Shown in pieces: positions 1-6,596 of a stretch of 64,000 nt of DNA. The stretch is from an uncultured Eubacteriales bacterium (GTDB lineage Bacteria > Bacillota > Clostridia > Oscillospirales > UBA644). Location of the stretch: positions 1 through 64,000 of the forward strand of contig CAJLLT010000001.1 of the NCBI GenBank assembly GCA_905207625.1, written 5' to 3'. The notes beneath the pieces are model-generated. The model had not been told where the DNA came from. It did no database searches and saw only the letters and a list, made by a program, of their open reading frames with translations. Both the position numbers and the translations under genes were made by a program. Each line of letters begins with the position of its first letter. Positions within the stretch are counted from its first letter, which is position 1.

Positions 1-1300
1 CGCCGCCGATGGCATTGCCGTTCCAGCCGCCGCCGGATACATTTACCGTACCGCCGAGAATTCTGACTGCGGCACCGGATCCGCAGGCGTAATAGGGAGT
101 GTATTCAGGTGTGGAACCGCCGCCTATGCCTGCACCGCCGTTGGAACCGCCGGTTGCTTCGACACGGCCGCCGTTTATGATAACCATACCGCCGTTGCCG
201 TTGGAGCCGCCGCCGATACCTGCACCATAACCGGAGGTTGCGTCAGCACTGACAACACCGCCGTTGATGGTGATAAGGGATGCGGAAGCACCGGAACCGC
301 CGCCGATACCTGCGCCGTGGGGATTTCTGGAAGTCTGGGAAGCAAACGCTTCAACAATACCGCCGTTGATGGTGATACTGCCGCTCTGTCCGTAATATCC
401 GCCGCCGATACCAGCGCCGTAAGCGGAAGTGGAAGCGGATGAGGGGTTGCAGGCTGCAACGATATGACCGCCGTCGATGGTTACATTACCGCTGCTGTAC
501 ATATATCCGCCGCCGATGCCCGCGCCGTTCTCGCCGCCGATCGCGGTGAGTCTGCCGCAGACAGTGGTGCACTCATGAGAAGAGGTGTCACTGCTTGCGC
601 ACTTGATACGGACGGAGGCCGCCGGACGAACTTCGATACCCGCATGATTCTTTCCGGAGGAAAGAGTATTGCTGGTGCCGTTTTTGAGGATAATAGTGGG
701 AGCTGCGGAATTATTCACGAGAAGCGCACAATAATCGTCCGCGGACCCGGAAGCGTTCACACCGTCAAGGTAGATCGCGGGAGCGCCGCTGTTGATAACG
801 ATATTGTTTGTGGAGGAGCTTCCGGTAATATTGAAAGCCCCGGAGTAATTCACTGAACTGCCGTTGTATATGTATCTGTCAGCCTCGATAACTATATCGG
901 AAACGGACAGATCTATCTGGCAAAGCTCTTCAAAAGCCGCTACCAGACGTACATTAGCCGCAGGCATGGTGAAGGTAAAGGTCGTGCTTCCCGCAGGAAT
1001 GGCGATAAACTTGTAACCTTCTCCGTAAGTGAAATAGGAAAGGTAAGTTCCGCTGTAGACATATCCTGTCCCGACGGAACCCTTGAGGCTGTAGCCGGAT
1101 TCGGGACTGAATGTCAGGGTAACGGACTCACCCGCAACGATCCTGCCAGACCTGCTGGCGGCAACCGTGCCGTGCTGCAATTCAGATGCGGAAGGAAGCG
1201 TCAGCGTATACGATGCTGCGGCATTTGAAGTTACCGGCAAAATCGAAACGACGAGCAACAACGCAATGAGAATTGCTGTCAGTTTTGTCAGATTTTTCAT
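1..1300 (-). CDS. Secreted GAGIGGG-repeat protein, 3' end beyond window
   Basis: The reading frame opens at an ATG preceded by GGAGGG and runs off the left window edge, giving about 433 visible residues. Residues 1-28 are a signal peptide (MKNLTKLTAILIALLLVV, then ...TSNAAA). Next is a stretch resembling the divergent InlB-B/bacterial repeat fold (GTVAASRSGRIVAGESVTLT). A region of NITGSSSTNNIVINSG type follows. Then at least five GAGIGGG units occur every 28-36 residues, alternating with ITINGG(I/V/R)VEA strands. This layout is common in clostridial extracellular proteins annotated as carbohydrate-binding or beta-helix proteins. The role is inferred to be surface or secreted carbohydrate binding. 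No catalytic motif is visible and any C-terminal anchor is outside the window. Confidence 0.85.
   Translation of the reverse strand, partial: MKNLTKLTAILIALLLVVSILPVTSNAAASYTLTLPSASELQHGTVAASRSGRIVAGESVTLTFSPESGYSLKGSVGTGYVYSGTYLSYFTYGEGYKFIAIPAGSTTFTFTMPAANVRLVAAFEELCQIDLSVSDIVIEADRYIYNGSSVNYSGAFNITGSSSTNNIVINSGAPAIYLDGVNASGSADDYCALLVNNSAAPTIILKNGTSNTLSSGKNHAGIEVRPAASVRIKCASSDTSSHECTTVCGRLTAIGGENGAGIGGGYMYSSGNVTIDGGHIVAACNPSSASTSAYGAGIGGGYYGQSGSITINGGIVEAFASQTSRNPHGAGIGGGSGASASLITINGGVVSADATSGYGAGIGGGSNGNGGMVIINGGRVEATGGSNGGAGIGGGSTPEYTPYYACGSGAAVRILGGTVNVSGGGWNGNAIGG
118..530 (-). repeat. Tandem GAGIGGG protein repeats
   Basis: Five copies of a GAGIGGG-encoding segment lie about 84-108 bases apart, and a sixth degenerate copy (GNAIGG) reaches the window edge. 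The DNA is a GCC/CCG-rich periodic sequence. It encodes turn-rich glycine loops between short beta strands. Confidence 0.8.
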
Positions 1301-1344
1301 CTTGAACCCTCCATTTAGAAATAATTGATTACAATTGCGGTTAC

Positions 1345-1373
1345 AGTATAGCACATTTTTCCCGAAATGTCAA
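1345..1373 (-). promoter_or_regulatory. Sigma-A-type promoter of the repeat protein
   Basis: On the minus strand TTGACA (1373-1368) is followed after 17 bases by TATACT (1350-1345). That leaves an untranslated leader of about 40 bases before the start codon. Confidence 0.8.
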
Positions 1374-1424
1374 TATTTGCAACCGAATAATAATGAACTA
1401 AAAGTGTAACAAAACTATCAGAGA

Positions 1425-2819
1425 TCAGAACCTGAAATAAAGGAACGGATTATAGGAACCGCCTATGAGATATGAGGAGCATACCAGAACTACCGCGCAG
1501 CACCCCACAGGTTCCGCAACCGCAAGAGCAATGCTTCCGGCTTTGGTCTGTTTCAGCTTATAAAAGAGCTTTTTGGGAAGCGGGGTTGAGCCGATGATCG
1601 CCACAATAAGGAGAACTATATAACTCTTCAGGTAATACAGCGTCTGAACGTCGGAAAGCGCAAGCCCTCCGAACCCGAACATACCGCCGAGAGTTTCCGG
1701 TATCTGAGCCGCGGATCCGGCATTGAATATCACGAAGCTTATCAGTATTATGAAAAGGGTCGGGATACGTCTCACCGCGTCGGGGATTTTGACTTTGAGG
1801 AACAGATGTTTTTCAAGCATCAGAATAACGCCGAAATACAGTCCCCATATTATGAAGGTCCATTCCGCCCCGTGCCAGAATCCGGTAAGGAACCAGACGG
1901 TGAATATATTGAACGCATGACGAAGGAATGAGACCCTGTTTCCGCCCATGGGAATGTATACATAATCACGGAACCAGGAACCGAGAGTCATATGCCAACG
2001 GCGCCAGAACTCGGAAACACTTGCCGAAATAAAAGGATAACGGAAGTTTTCGGGGAAGTTGAAACCGAGCATTTTTCCCATACCTATCGCCATATCCGAG
2101 TATCCGGAGAAGTCGAAATAGATCTGAAGCGTCTGCGCCAGCGCACAGACCCAGAGGGACAAAACGGTACTGCCGGATTCCTGATATTTCTTGACAAGTT
2201 CCGCAAGAACATTTGCTATCAGGACCTTTTTGCCGAGACCGGCGCAGAAGGTTTTCACTCCGGAAGCGAATTTATCCACACTGAGCGTTCTGCTGACAAG
2301 TTCCCTGTTGACATCGGTATATCTTACTATAGGACCGGCTATCAGCTGGGGGAACAGCATTACATATGCTCCGAAATTTATAAAATTATGCTGAGCATCC
2401 GCATCCCCCCGGTAAACATCCACAACATAGCTGAGTATCTGGAAGGTATAGAAACTTATACCTATCGGCAGAACTATTTTCAGCAAAGGAATATTGGCGC
2501 CGGAAACAGCGTTTATATTTGTAATAAAAAAGTTGGTGTACTTGAAAAACAGCAACAGCGCCAGAGGTATGCCGACACCCGTAAAGAGCAGCACTTTTGC
2601 CGCCTTTTTGCCCTTGTACTTTTCTATCAGCAATCCGTGGATCCAACCTACAAAAGCCGAGAAAAGAATCAGTACACTGTATACCGGCTCTCCCCAGAAA
2701 TAAAAGAGAAGACTGGAGAAAAACAGAACTCCGTTCCTCAGCTTTGCCGGCACCAGAAAGTATATCAGAAATGTCAGGGGGAGAAACCAGTAAAGAAAAG
2801 TCAGACTTGAAAAAAGCAC
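1425..2819 (-). CDS. MBOAT family O-acyltransferase (AlgI/PatA-like)
   Basis: This 464-residue polytopic membrane protein belongs to the membrane-bound O-acyltransferase family. That family moves acyl groups across the membrane onto exported polysaccharide, teichoic acid or peptidoglycan. The N-terminus MLFSSLTFLYWFLPL is typical. The conserved block SEFWRRWHMTLGSWFRDYVY is at residues 269-288, and the invariant catalytic histidine is in FWHG (His316). Length is normal for AlgI-like members. Such genes normally sit beside a DltD/AlgJ/AlgX-like SGNH partner, but here the neighbours are the repeat protein and two lipoproteins, so the acceptor is unknown. Its start lies about 50 bases downstream of the neighbouring lipoprotein gene's stop, so they may be co-transcribed. 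Confidence 0.92.
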   Translation of the reverse strand: MLFSSLTFLYWFLPLTFLIYFLVPAKLRNGVLFFSSLLFYFWGEPVYSVLILFSAFVGWIHGLLIEKYKGKKAAKVLLFTGVGIPLALLLFFKYTNFFITNINAVSGANIPLLKIVLPIGISFYTFQILSYVVDVYRGDADAQHNFINFGAYVMLFPQLIAGPIVRYTDVNRELVSRTLSVDKFASGVKTFCAGLGKKVLIANVLAELVKKYQESGSTVLSLWVCALAQTLQIYFDFSGYSDMAIGMGKMLGFNFPENFRYPFISASVSEFWRRWHMTLGSWFRDYVYIPMGGNRVSFLRHAFNIFTVWFLTGFWHGAEWTFIIWGLYFGVILMLEKHLFLKVKIPDAVRRIPTLFIILISFVIFNAGSAAQIPETLGGMFGFGGLALSDVQTLYYLKSYIVLLIVAIIGSTPLPKKLFYKLKQTKAGSIALAVAEPVGCCAVVLVCSSYLIGGSYNPFLYFRF

Positions 2820-2868
2820 GGTTATACCTCTCTTCGCTTTCCCCGGAGAAAATGTCTCCGGAATTTTT

Positions 2869-3354
2869 CTAATTCAGAATGTTTTGGAATGCCGAAACTA
2901 TCCTGTCCGCGGCGCCGGGACTCTTTTCCTGACTCAGCATCACAAAAAGAACCAGCCGGCTCTCGCTTTTACAGATCACCGTATCGGCAGAGGTGCAGAC
3001 ATTCCAGTCCGGAACACAGTTCTGTTCAAGATCGGACTTGAATTCATCCACATCCACCCCTTCCGCAACCCGGAAAACATATCCTATGAAAGGAAACGGG
3101 GCTAACATGGGCCCGAACATATAACATTCGGAATATCCCGTGATCACGTATTCATTGAAACCCTCAAAATAAAGAGCACCGACATCCGTTTTGAAGTATT
3201 GCATAGGCTGCTGATCCCAGACCTCAACCTGAGCGCAGGCTTTTGCAACCTCCTCCAGGGAAACGGTATCCGCTTTTGACGGTTGTTTCGGAGAACATGC
3301 GCAGAATATGCACATGCATAAGACAATCGCTGTAATCAGACCGGTTTTTCTCAT
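2869..3354 (-). CDS. Small lipoprotein, paralogue of the next gene
   Basis: This 161-residue protein has a lipoprotein-type N-terminus (MRKTGLITAIVLCMCIFCAC, lipid-carrying Cys probably residue 20). It is preceded by an AGAGGGG ribosome site. The mature part shares a clear pattern with the upstream neighbour: Y-F-x-G-F-x-(E/N)-Y-x-I-T-G-Y-S-E, then F-x-G-Y-(V/I)-F-R-V, W-N-(V/I)-C-T-x-A-D-T, and VLFVMLxxE. The predicted alpha/beta layout resembles DUF4358-type clostridial lipoproteins, but that family link is only a guess. It is expected to be anchored to the outer face of the membrane. No enzymatic motif is seen and the function is unknown. Confidence 0.8.
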   Translation of the reverse strand: MRKTGLITAIVLCMCIFCACSPKQPSKADTVSLEEVAKACAQVEVWDQQPMQYFKTDVGALYFEGFNEYVITGYSECYMFGPMLAPFPFIGYVFRVAEGVDVDEFKSDLEQNCVPDWNVCTSADTVICKSESRLVLFVMLSQEKSPGAADRIVSAFQNILN

Positions 3355-3440
3355 TAGTATCCCCTCTTTTCACGATTAACACTCTTTTGACTCCGGTCAA
3401 AGAAAAAAGTTCCATGTTCACAAAAATTTTTATTCTGTGC

Positions 3441-3482
3441 AAAAAAAGAGCCGGAAGCTGAGAAATACGGCTTCCGGACTCT
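3441..3482 (-). terminator. Rho-independent terminator after the upstream lipoprotein
   Basis: On the minus strand a 12-bp hairpin (AGAG-CCGGAAGC arms with one bulge) is followed by seven T residues. It lies directly downstream of the stop codon at 3496. The two paralogous lipoprotein genes are therefore probably separate transcription units. Confidence 0.8.
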
Positions 3483-3495
3483 CTGTTGTACGTTT

Positions 3496-3993
3496 TTATT
3501 TCGCTGCTTCTTTGAACGCTGCGGTCAGCTGATCGACAGCATCGGGCATATTCTCAGAGGGAAGCATCACAAAGAGAACAACATCCTTGACGCTTTCGCA
3601 GATCATGGTGTCAGCCTCAGTGCAGATATTCCAGCGCATATTGGCATTTTCTTTGATCGCAGTCTTGAACTCCTCAACCTTTTCGGGATCCTCAACACGG
3701 AAAATATATCCCATAAAAGGAATGGTGCTTATCATGGGAGCAAAATTTCTGCCTTCGGAATATCCGGTTATCTTATAGTTGCCGAAACCGGGGAAATACT
3801 CTGCTCCGGGCTGAACGGCTTCGTTCATTATGGACATATCCTTGAGACTGTCGGTTCCGATAACGGCTTTCGCAATATCACTTACAGATGCTTCCACCGT
3901 TTTGCTCTCCTGAACCGAGGGTTCCTTTGCGCAGGCTCCGAGGAACAGGGTCAGGACAAGTATTGCGGCGAGAATAATGGATGTTTTTTTCAT
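3496..3993 (-). CDS. Small lipoprotein, paralogue of the 2869-3354 gene
   Basis: The start used is the ATG giving MKKTSIILAAILVLTLFLGAC. It has AAAGGAG at the correct distance, and the frame upstream of it lacks a signal sequence. The lipobox is FLGAC (Cys21). The 165-residue product shares its full architecture with the adjacent lipoprotein: FPGFGNYKITGYSEG, FMGYIFRVEDPEKVEEFK, WNICTEADTMICE and VLFVMLPSEN. Both retain the two cysteines in the C-T-x-A-D-T-x-I-C segment, which may form a disulphide outside the cell. This is a tandem duplication of unknown function, and an identified partner system is not visible nearby. Confidence 0.82.
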   Translation of the reverse strand: MKKTSIILAAILVLTLFLGACAKEPSVQESKTVEASVSDIAKAVIGTDSLKDMSIMNEAVQPGAEYFPGFGNYKITGYSEGRNFAPMISTIPFMGYIFRVEDPEKVEEFKTAIKENANMRWNICTEADTMICESVKDVVLFVMLPSENMPDAVDQLTAAFKEAAK

Positions 3994-4231
3994 TTTGGTA
4001 TTCTCCTTTTGTTTAGGCTTGTGCCTTTTGTGTTTTGGACTCCGCAATCCGAAAAATGTTCCCGCCGAATTTAAAACTTTTTGTGAAATCCACTATTTGA
4101 ACACAAAACAATGATAAAATTTCCTCAACGACCGTTGTACAAAAGCCGAATGCTGCCAAATCGGGCAGCCGGTTGATATACCGCAGAAAGGAACTCCCCG
4201 AGGATAAATATATCCGGCCGGGACAAAGAAA

Positions 4232-4513
4232 ATGAATCTGTCAGAAGCTTTCCTTGTTATATTTGCCTTAATGACGGTTGTGGGATTTTCCGTCACTGCC
4301 GCGGATAAAAAATTTTCAAAACAGAAAGGTCATCGCCGCATACCGGAAAAAACCTTTGTCATCCTGTCTTTCCTGGGCGGAGGTTACGGTGTACTTGCCG
4401 CTTTTTTCCTCTGCAGACACAAGACCAGACATCTCGGACTTATCGCCGCCGTCACTGCGGCAACCTTAATATGCACCGCCGTCACTTTCCTTGCCGCAGG
4501 AAACCCGCTATAG
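4232..4513 (+). CDS. DUF1294 family small membrane protein
   Basis: This 93-residue protein has three predicted membrane segments. It carries the DUF1294 signature: AADKKFSK near residue 24, GHRRIPEKT at 33-41, a GGGYGV glycine run at 49-54, and RHKTRH at 62-67. The RIPE and HKT motifs are diagnostic of this family, whose function is not established. It stands alone on the plus strand between two minus-strand genes. Its ribosome site is weak, and the start was chosen because the first hydrophobic helix begins there. Confidence 0.85.
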   Translation: MNLSEAFLVIFALMTVVGFSVTAADKKFSKQKGHRRIPEKTFVILSFLGGGYGVLAAFFLCRHKTRHLGLIAAVTAATLICTAVTFLAAGNPL

Positions 4514-4538
4514 TCCCGCATACTCACTGAAAAAGAAC

Positions 4539-4564
4539 CCCGGAGAGTTTCACTGCTCTCCGGG
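4539..4564. terminator. Bidirectional terminator between convergent genes
   Basis: A perfect 9-bp stem, CCCGGAGAG with CTCTCCGGG, encloses an 8-base loop. A-rich sequence lies on the left and ATCTTTT on the right. It can serve both the DUF1294 gene and the convergent mazF-like gene. Confidence 0.75.
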
Positions 4565-4611
4565 ATCTTTTACACTGCTTATATAATATGAGATATATGA
4601 TTGCGGGAAAA

Positions 4612-4995
4612 TCACTGTTCATTTTCCGCAGTGTCCGTGGCCTGTACCGACGGAAGACCGAAGCTCACGGTCAGAGCTCTGTCGACCCTGTCCATGGATG
4701 TACTGTCGAGCCGTCCCATATGTTCACGCAGCCGTTTTTTATCCAGTGTCCGTATCTGCTCCAACAGTATTATGGAGTCTTTGGCAAGTCCGTATTTTGC
4801 GGCATCCACATCTATATGGGTGGGTAGCTTGGACTTATTCAGCCGGCTTGTTATGGCGGCGGCAATAACGGTAGGACTGTATTTGTTGCCAACGTCATTC
4901 TGAACTATAAGGACCGGACGTACACCGCCCTGCTCCGAGCCTATCACGGGACTGAGATCCGCGTAGTATATATCCCCTCTTTTGATCAGAGACAT
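4612..4995 (-). CDS. MazF/PemK (NdoA-type) endoribonuclease toxin, no antitoxin beside it
   Basis: This 127-residue protein of the PemK/MazF toxin family would cleave mRNA at short sequence motifs in the cytoplasm. The start MSLIKRGDIYYADLSP has AGGAG nine bases upstream; the longer frame adds only a charged tail. Family landmarks are GDIYYADLSPVIGSEQGGVR (residues 6-25), RPVLIVQN, the S/T-containing TVIAAAITSR and LLEQIRTLDKKRL. The C-terminal ~12 residues extend beyond typical NdoA length (~116). In Bacilli the antitoxin EndoAI is encoded immediately upstream. Here only 112 bases separate it from the HAD-SLOG gene and no antitoxin frame is visible. Housekeeping-type solitary NdoA genes exist in Clostridia, so function is probably retained. 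Confidence 0.93.
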   Translation of the reverse strand: MSLIKRGDIYYADLSPVIGSEQGGVRPVLIVQNDVGNKYSPTVIAAAITSRLNKSKLPTHIDVDAAKYGLAKDSIILLEQIRTLDKKRLREHMGRLDSTSMDRVDRALTVSFGLPSVQATDTAENEQ

Positions 4996-5107
4996 TTTTT
5001 CACACTCCTGTTTTTTTGACCGCAAATTCCTTTAACTGTATTTTTTGCGCTCTTACGGAAAATATTCAATCCCGTAAACAGTATATGAAAAAACTTTATT
5101 TAATGTT

Positions 5108-6388
5108 TCAGAGCCGGATCAGCCTGACGTCGACACCTTTTCTTTCAGCCATTTTCAGGGTCATTTCCGTTCCCCCGGAACTGCCGTTTGTAACTGCGAT
5201 CAGCCTGTCGGAGCTGTCCACAAGAAAGGCATTCCGTCTCTGCATACAGTCCCTTGTATACTCGTCGGAAATCACGAAAACAGTATCGCAGTTTGCGAGT
5301 ATTTCACGGTATCTTTCCTTTTGCCAGTCAAAGCCCCTTCCGAGGAAATTCCGGTACGGAAGCACCGCATAAAGCTTTATTCCGTCTCCCCGAACATCAC
5401 CGGCAGATCTCATGGAATTTCTGACCCGTATGACACTCATCGCCGCCCAAATATCCACACCGTCCGCCATTCCCGTCATGAACCCGGTAAACCCGTCGTC
5501 CACTGCCTTTTTGATCTCACATTCCAACCGCATCATCAAAGTCACGCAGGAAGAATCGGCTTCATCGGAAAAACCGAGCTTTTCAGGACGGTGCCCGGTA
5601 AAAGAACAGATATTGTTTCCGAGACGGACCTGCCCTGCGGGAACAACTTTCGGTTCCACTCCGAAAAGAAGAGAGTTGTCCCTGCCGCGGCCGGATGGCT
5701 TTCCGCAAACGGGAAGAGGTTTCACAAGGCTATCCTTTCTGCCCTCCGCAAACAGGCGGAATTCCGCCGGATCAGAGCAGAAGAATGCCTGTCCCAAAGG
5801 CTCAATGTCTTCTCTGTTTCTGTAACCCCAGGTTACGCTTATGCAGCGTATTCCGGCATTTACCGCAGTTTTGTAATCCGCTTCGGAATCGCCTGCGAAC
5901 CATGTTCTGCTTTTGTCCGCGTCAAGACGTTTTATTATATCATTCGCAGCCGTGGGATCGGGCTTATGGGGGATACCGTCAATATGCCCCTGAACTATAT
6001 CAAAATCCACCGTCGGCAGGCACTGTTTTACCACAAGCTGAGTGGTCCTGTCCGGTTTATTCGAAAGTACCGCCAGCGCATACCCTCTGTCCCGGAGTTC
6101 TTTAAGCGCCTTCTCAATTCCGGGATACGGTTTAGAAAGAACCGCGGGGTGAGCGTCATATTCGGCATTATATTCACGGAGAATACTTTCGTATTTTTCA
6201 TCCGGAAGACCTTTTCCTGCGGCACATTCCACAAGATGCTTTGCTCCCAGACCGATAAAGCTTTTGCATTCCCGTACGGTTATGGGCCTCAGCCCGTTTC
6301 TCTCAAGAACAGTATTGAGGCATTTTCTTATATCCGCGATCGTGTCCACAAGAGTACCGTCAAGGTCAAATATGAATGCGGGTCTCAT
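5108..6388 (-). CDS. Fusion: HAD phosphatase (PGP-like) + SLOG/DUF1273 (YpsA-like) domain
   Basis: This 426-residue two-domain protein starts with a HAD-superfamily phosphatase (about 1-215). It shows FIFDLDGTLVDT (Asp8/Asp10), the motif II serine in VLSNKPD (Ser109), Lys142 in HKPDP and WFAGDSEADYKTA. These are features of phosphoglycolate phosphatase-type enzymes. After a low-complexity linker (216-258) comes a SLOG-fold domain of the DUF1273/YpsA type: CSFTGHRPEKL (261-271), GFMTGMADGVDIWAA (302-316), YRNFLGRGFDWQKERYRE and SGGTEMTLKMAE. SLOG domains are predicted nucleotide-sensing or nucleotide-processing modules. The full-length frame is continuous, so the fusion is not a visible frameshift artefact. 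The combined substrate is unknown; a nucleotide-derived phosphate is an inference. Confidence 0.88.
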   Translation of the reverse strand: MRPAFIFDLDGTLVDTIADIRKCLNTVLERNGLRPITVRECKSFIGLGAKHLVECAAGKGLPDEKYESILREYNAEYDAHPAVLSKPYPGIEKALKELRDRGYALAVLSNKPDRTTQLVVKQCLPTVDFDIVQGHIDGIPHKPDPTAANDIIKRLDADKSRTWFAGDSEADYKTAVNAGIRCISVTWGYRNREDIEPLGQAFFCSDPAEFRLFAEGRKDSLVKPLPVCGKPSGRGRDNSLLFGVEPKVVPAGQVRLGNNICSFTGHRPEKLGFSDEADSSCVTLMMRLECEIKKAVDDGFTGFMTGMADGVDIWAAMSVIRVRNSMRSAGDVRGDGIKLYAVLPYRNFLGRGFDWQKERYREILANCDTVFVISDEYTRDCMQRRNAFLVDSSDRLIAVTNGSSGGTEMTLKMAERKGVDVRLIRL

Positions 6389-6487
6389 TTCCGTGGCAAC
6401 TCCTTCTTCTTCAAAACTTTTTATGGTTATTTTAACCTATATTTTTTCCATAATATGGACGTTTTGGTGGAAAAAATCGCAAATGAC

Positions 6488-6516
6488 TTGAAAATGAGAA
6501 AAAATTATGCTATGAT
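6488..6516 (+). promoter_or_regulatory. Sigma-A-type promoter for the glycosidase-like/HAD pair
   Basis: TTGAAA (6488-6493), a 17-base spacer and TATGAT (6511-6516) stand about 80 bases before the start codon. They lie in the divergent intergenic region with the HAD-SLOG gene. Confidence 0.65.
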
Positions 6517-6596
6517 TGAAAAAGCAAACCTTGTCCGGACAGACAGCTTTTCCGCATTGAAACCCCGGAAGATTCTTGACTGTAGAGGAACCTTTT

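Noticed and set aside
1..530. CRISPR-like array suggested by regular repeats
   Set aside because: The periodic sequence is coding, keeps a reading frame and encodes GAGIGGG units; spacers are not unique.
464..856. Plus-strand frame of 130 residues inside the glycine-repeat gene
   Set aside because: It is a shadow of the GC-rich repeats; the minus frame has a signal peptide, promoter and ribosome site.
4232..4513. DUF1294 protein as antitoxin for the nearby MazF-type toxin
   Set aside because: It is a convergent membrane protein separated by a terminator and has no antitoxin features.
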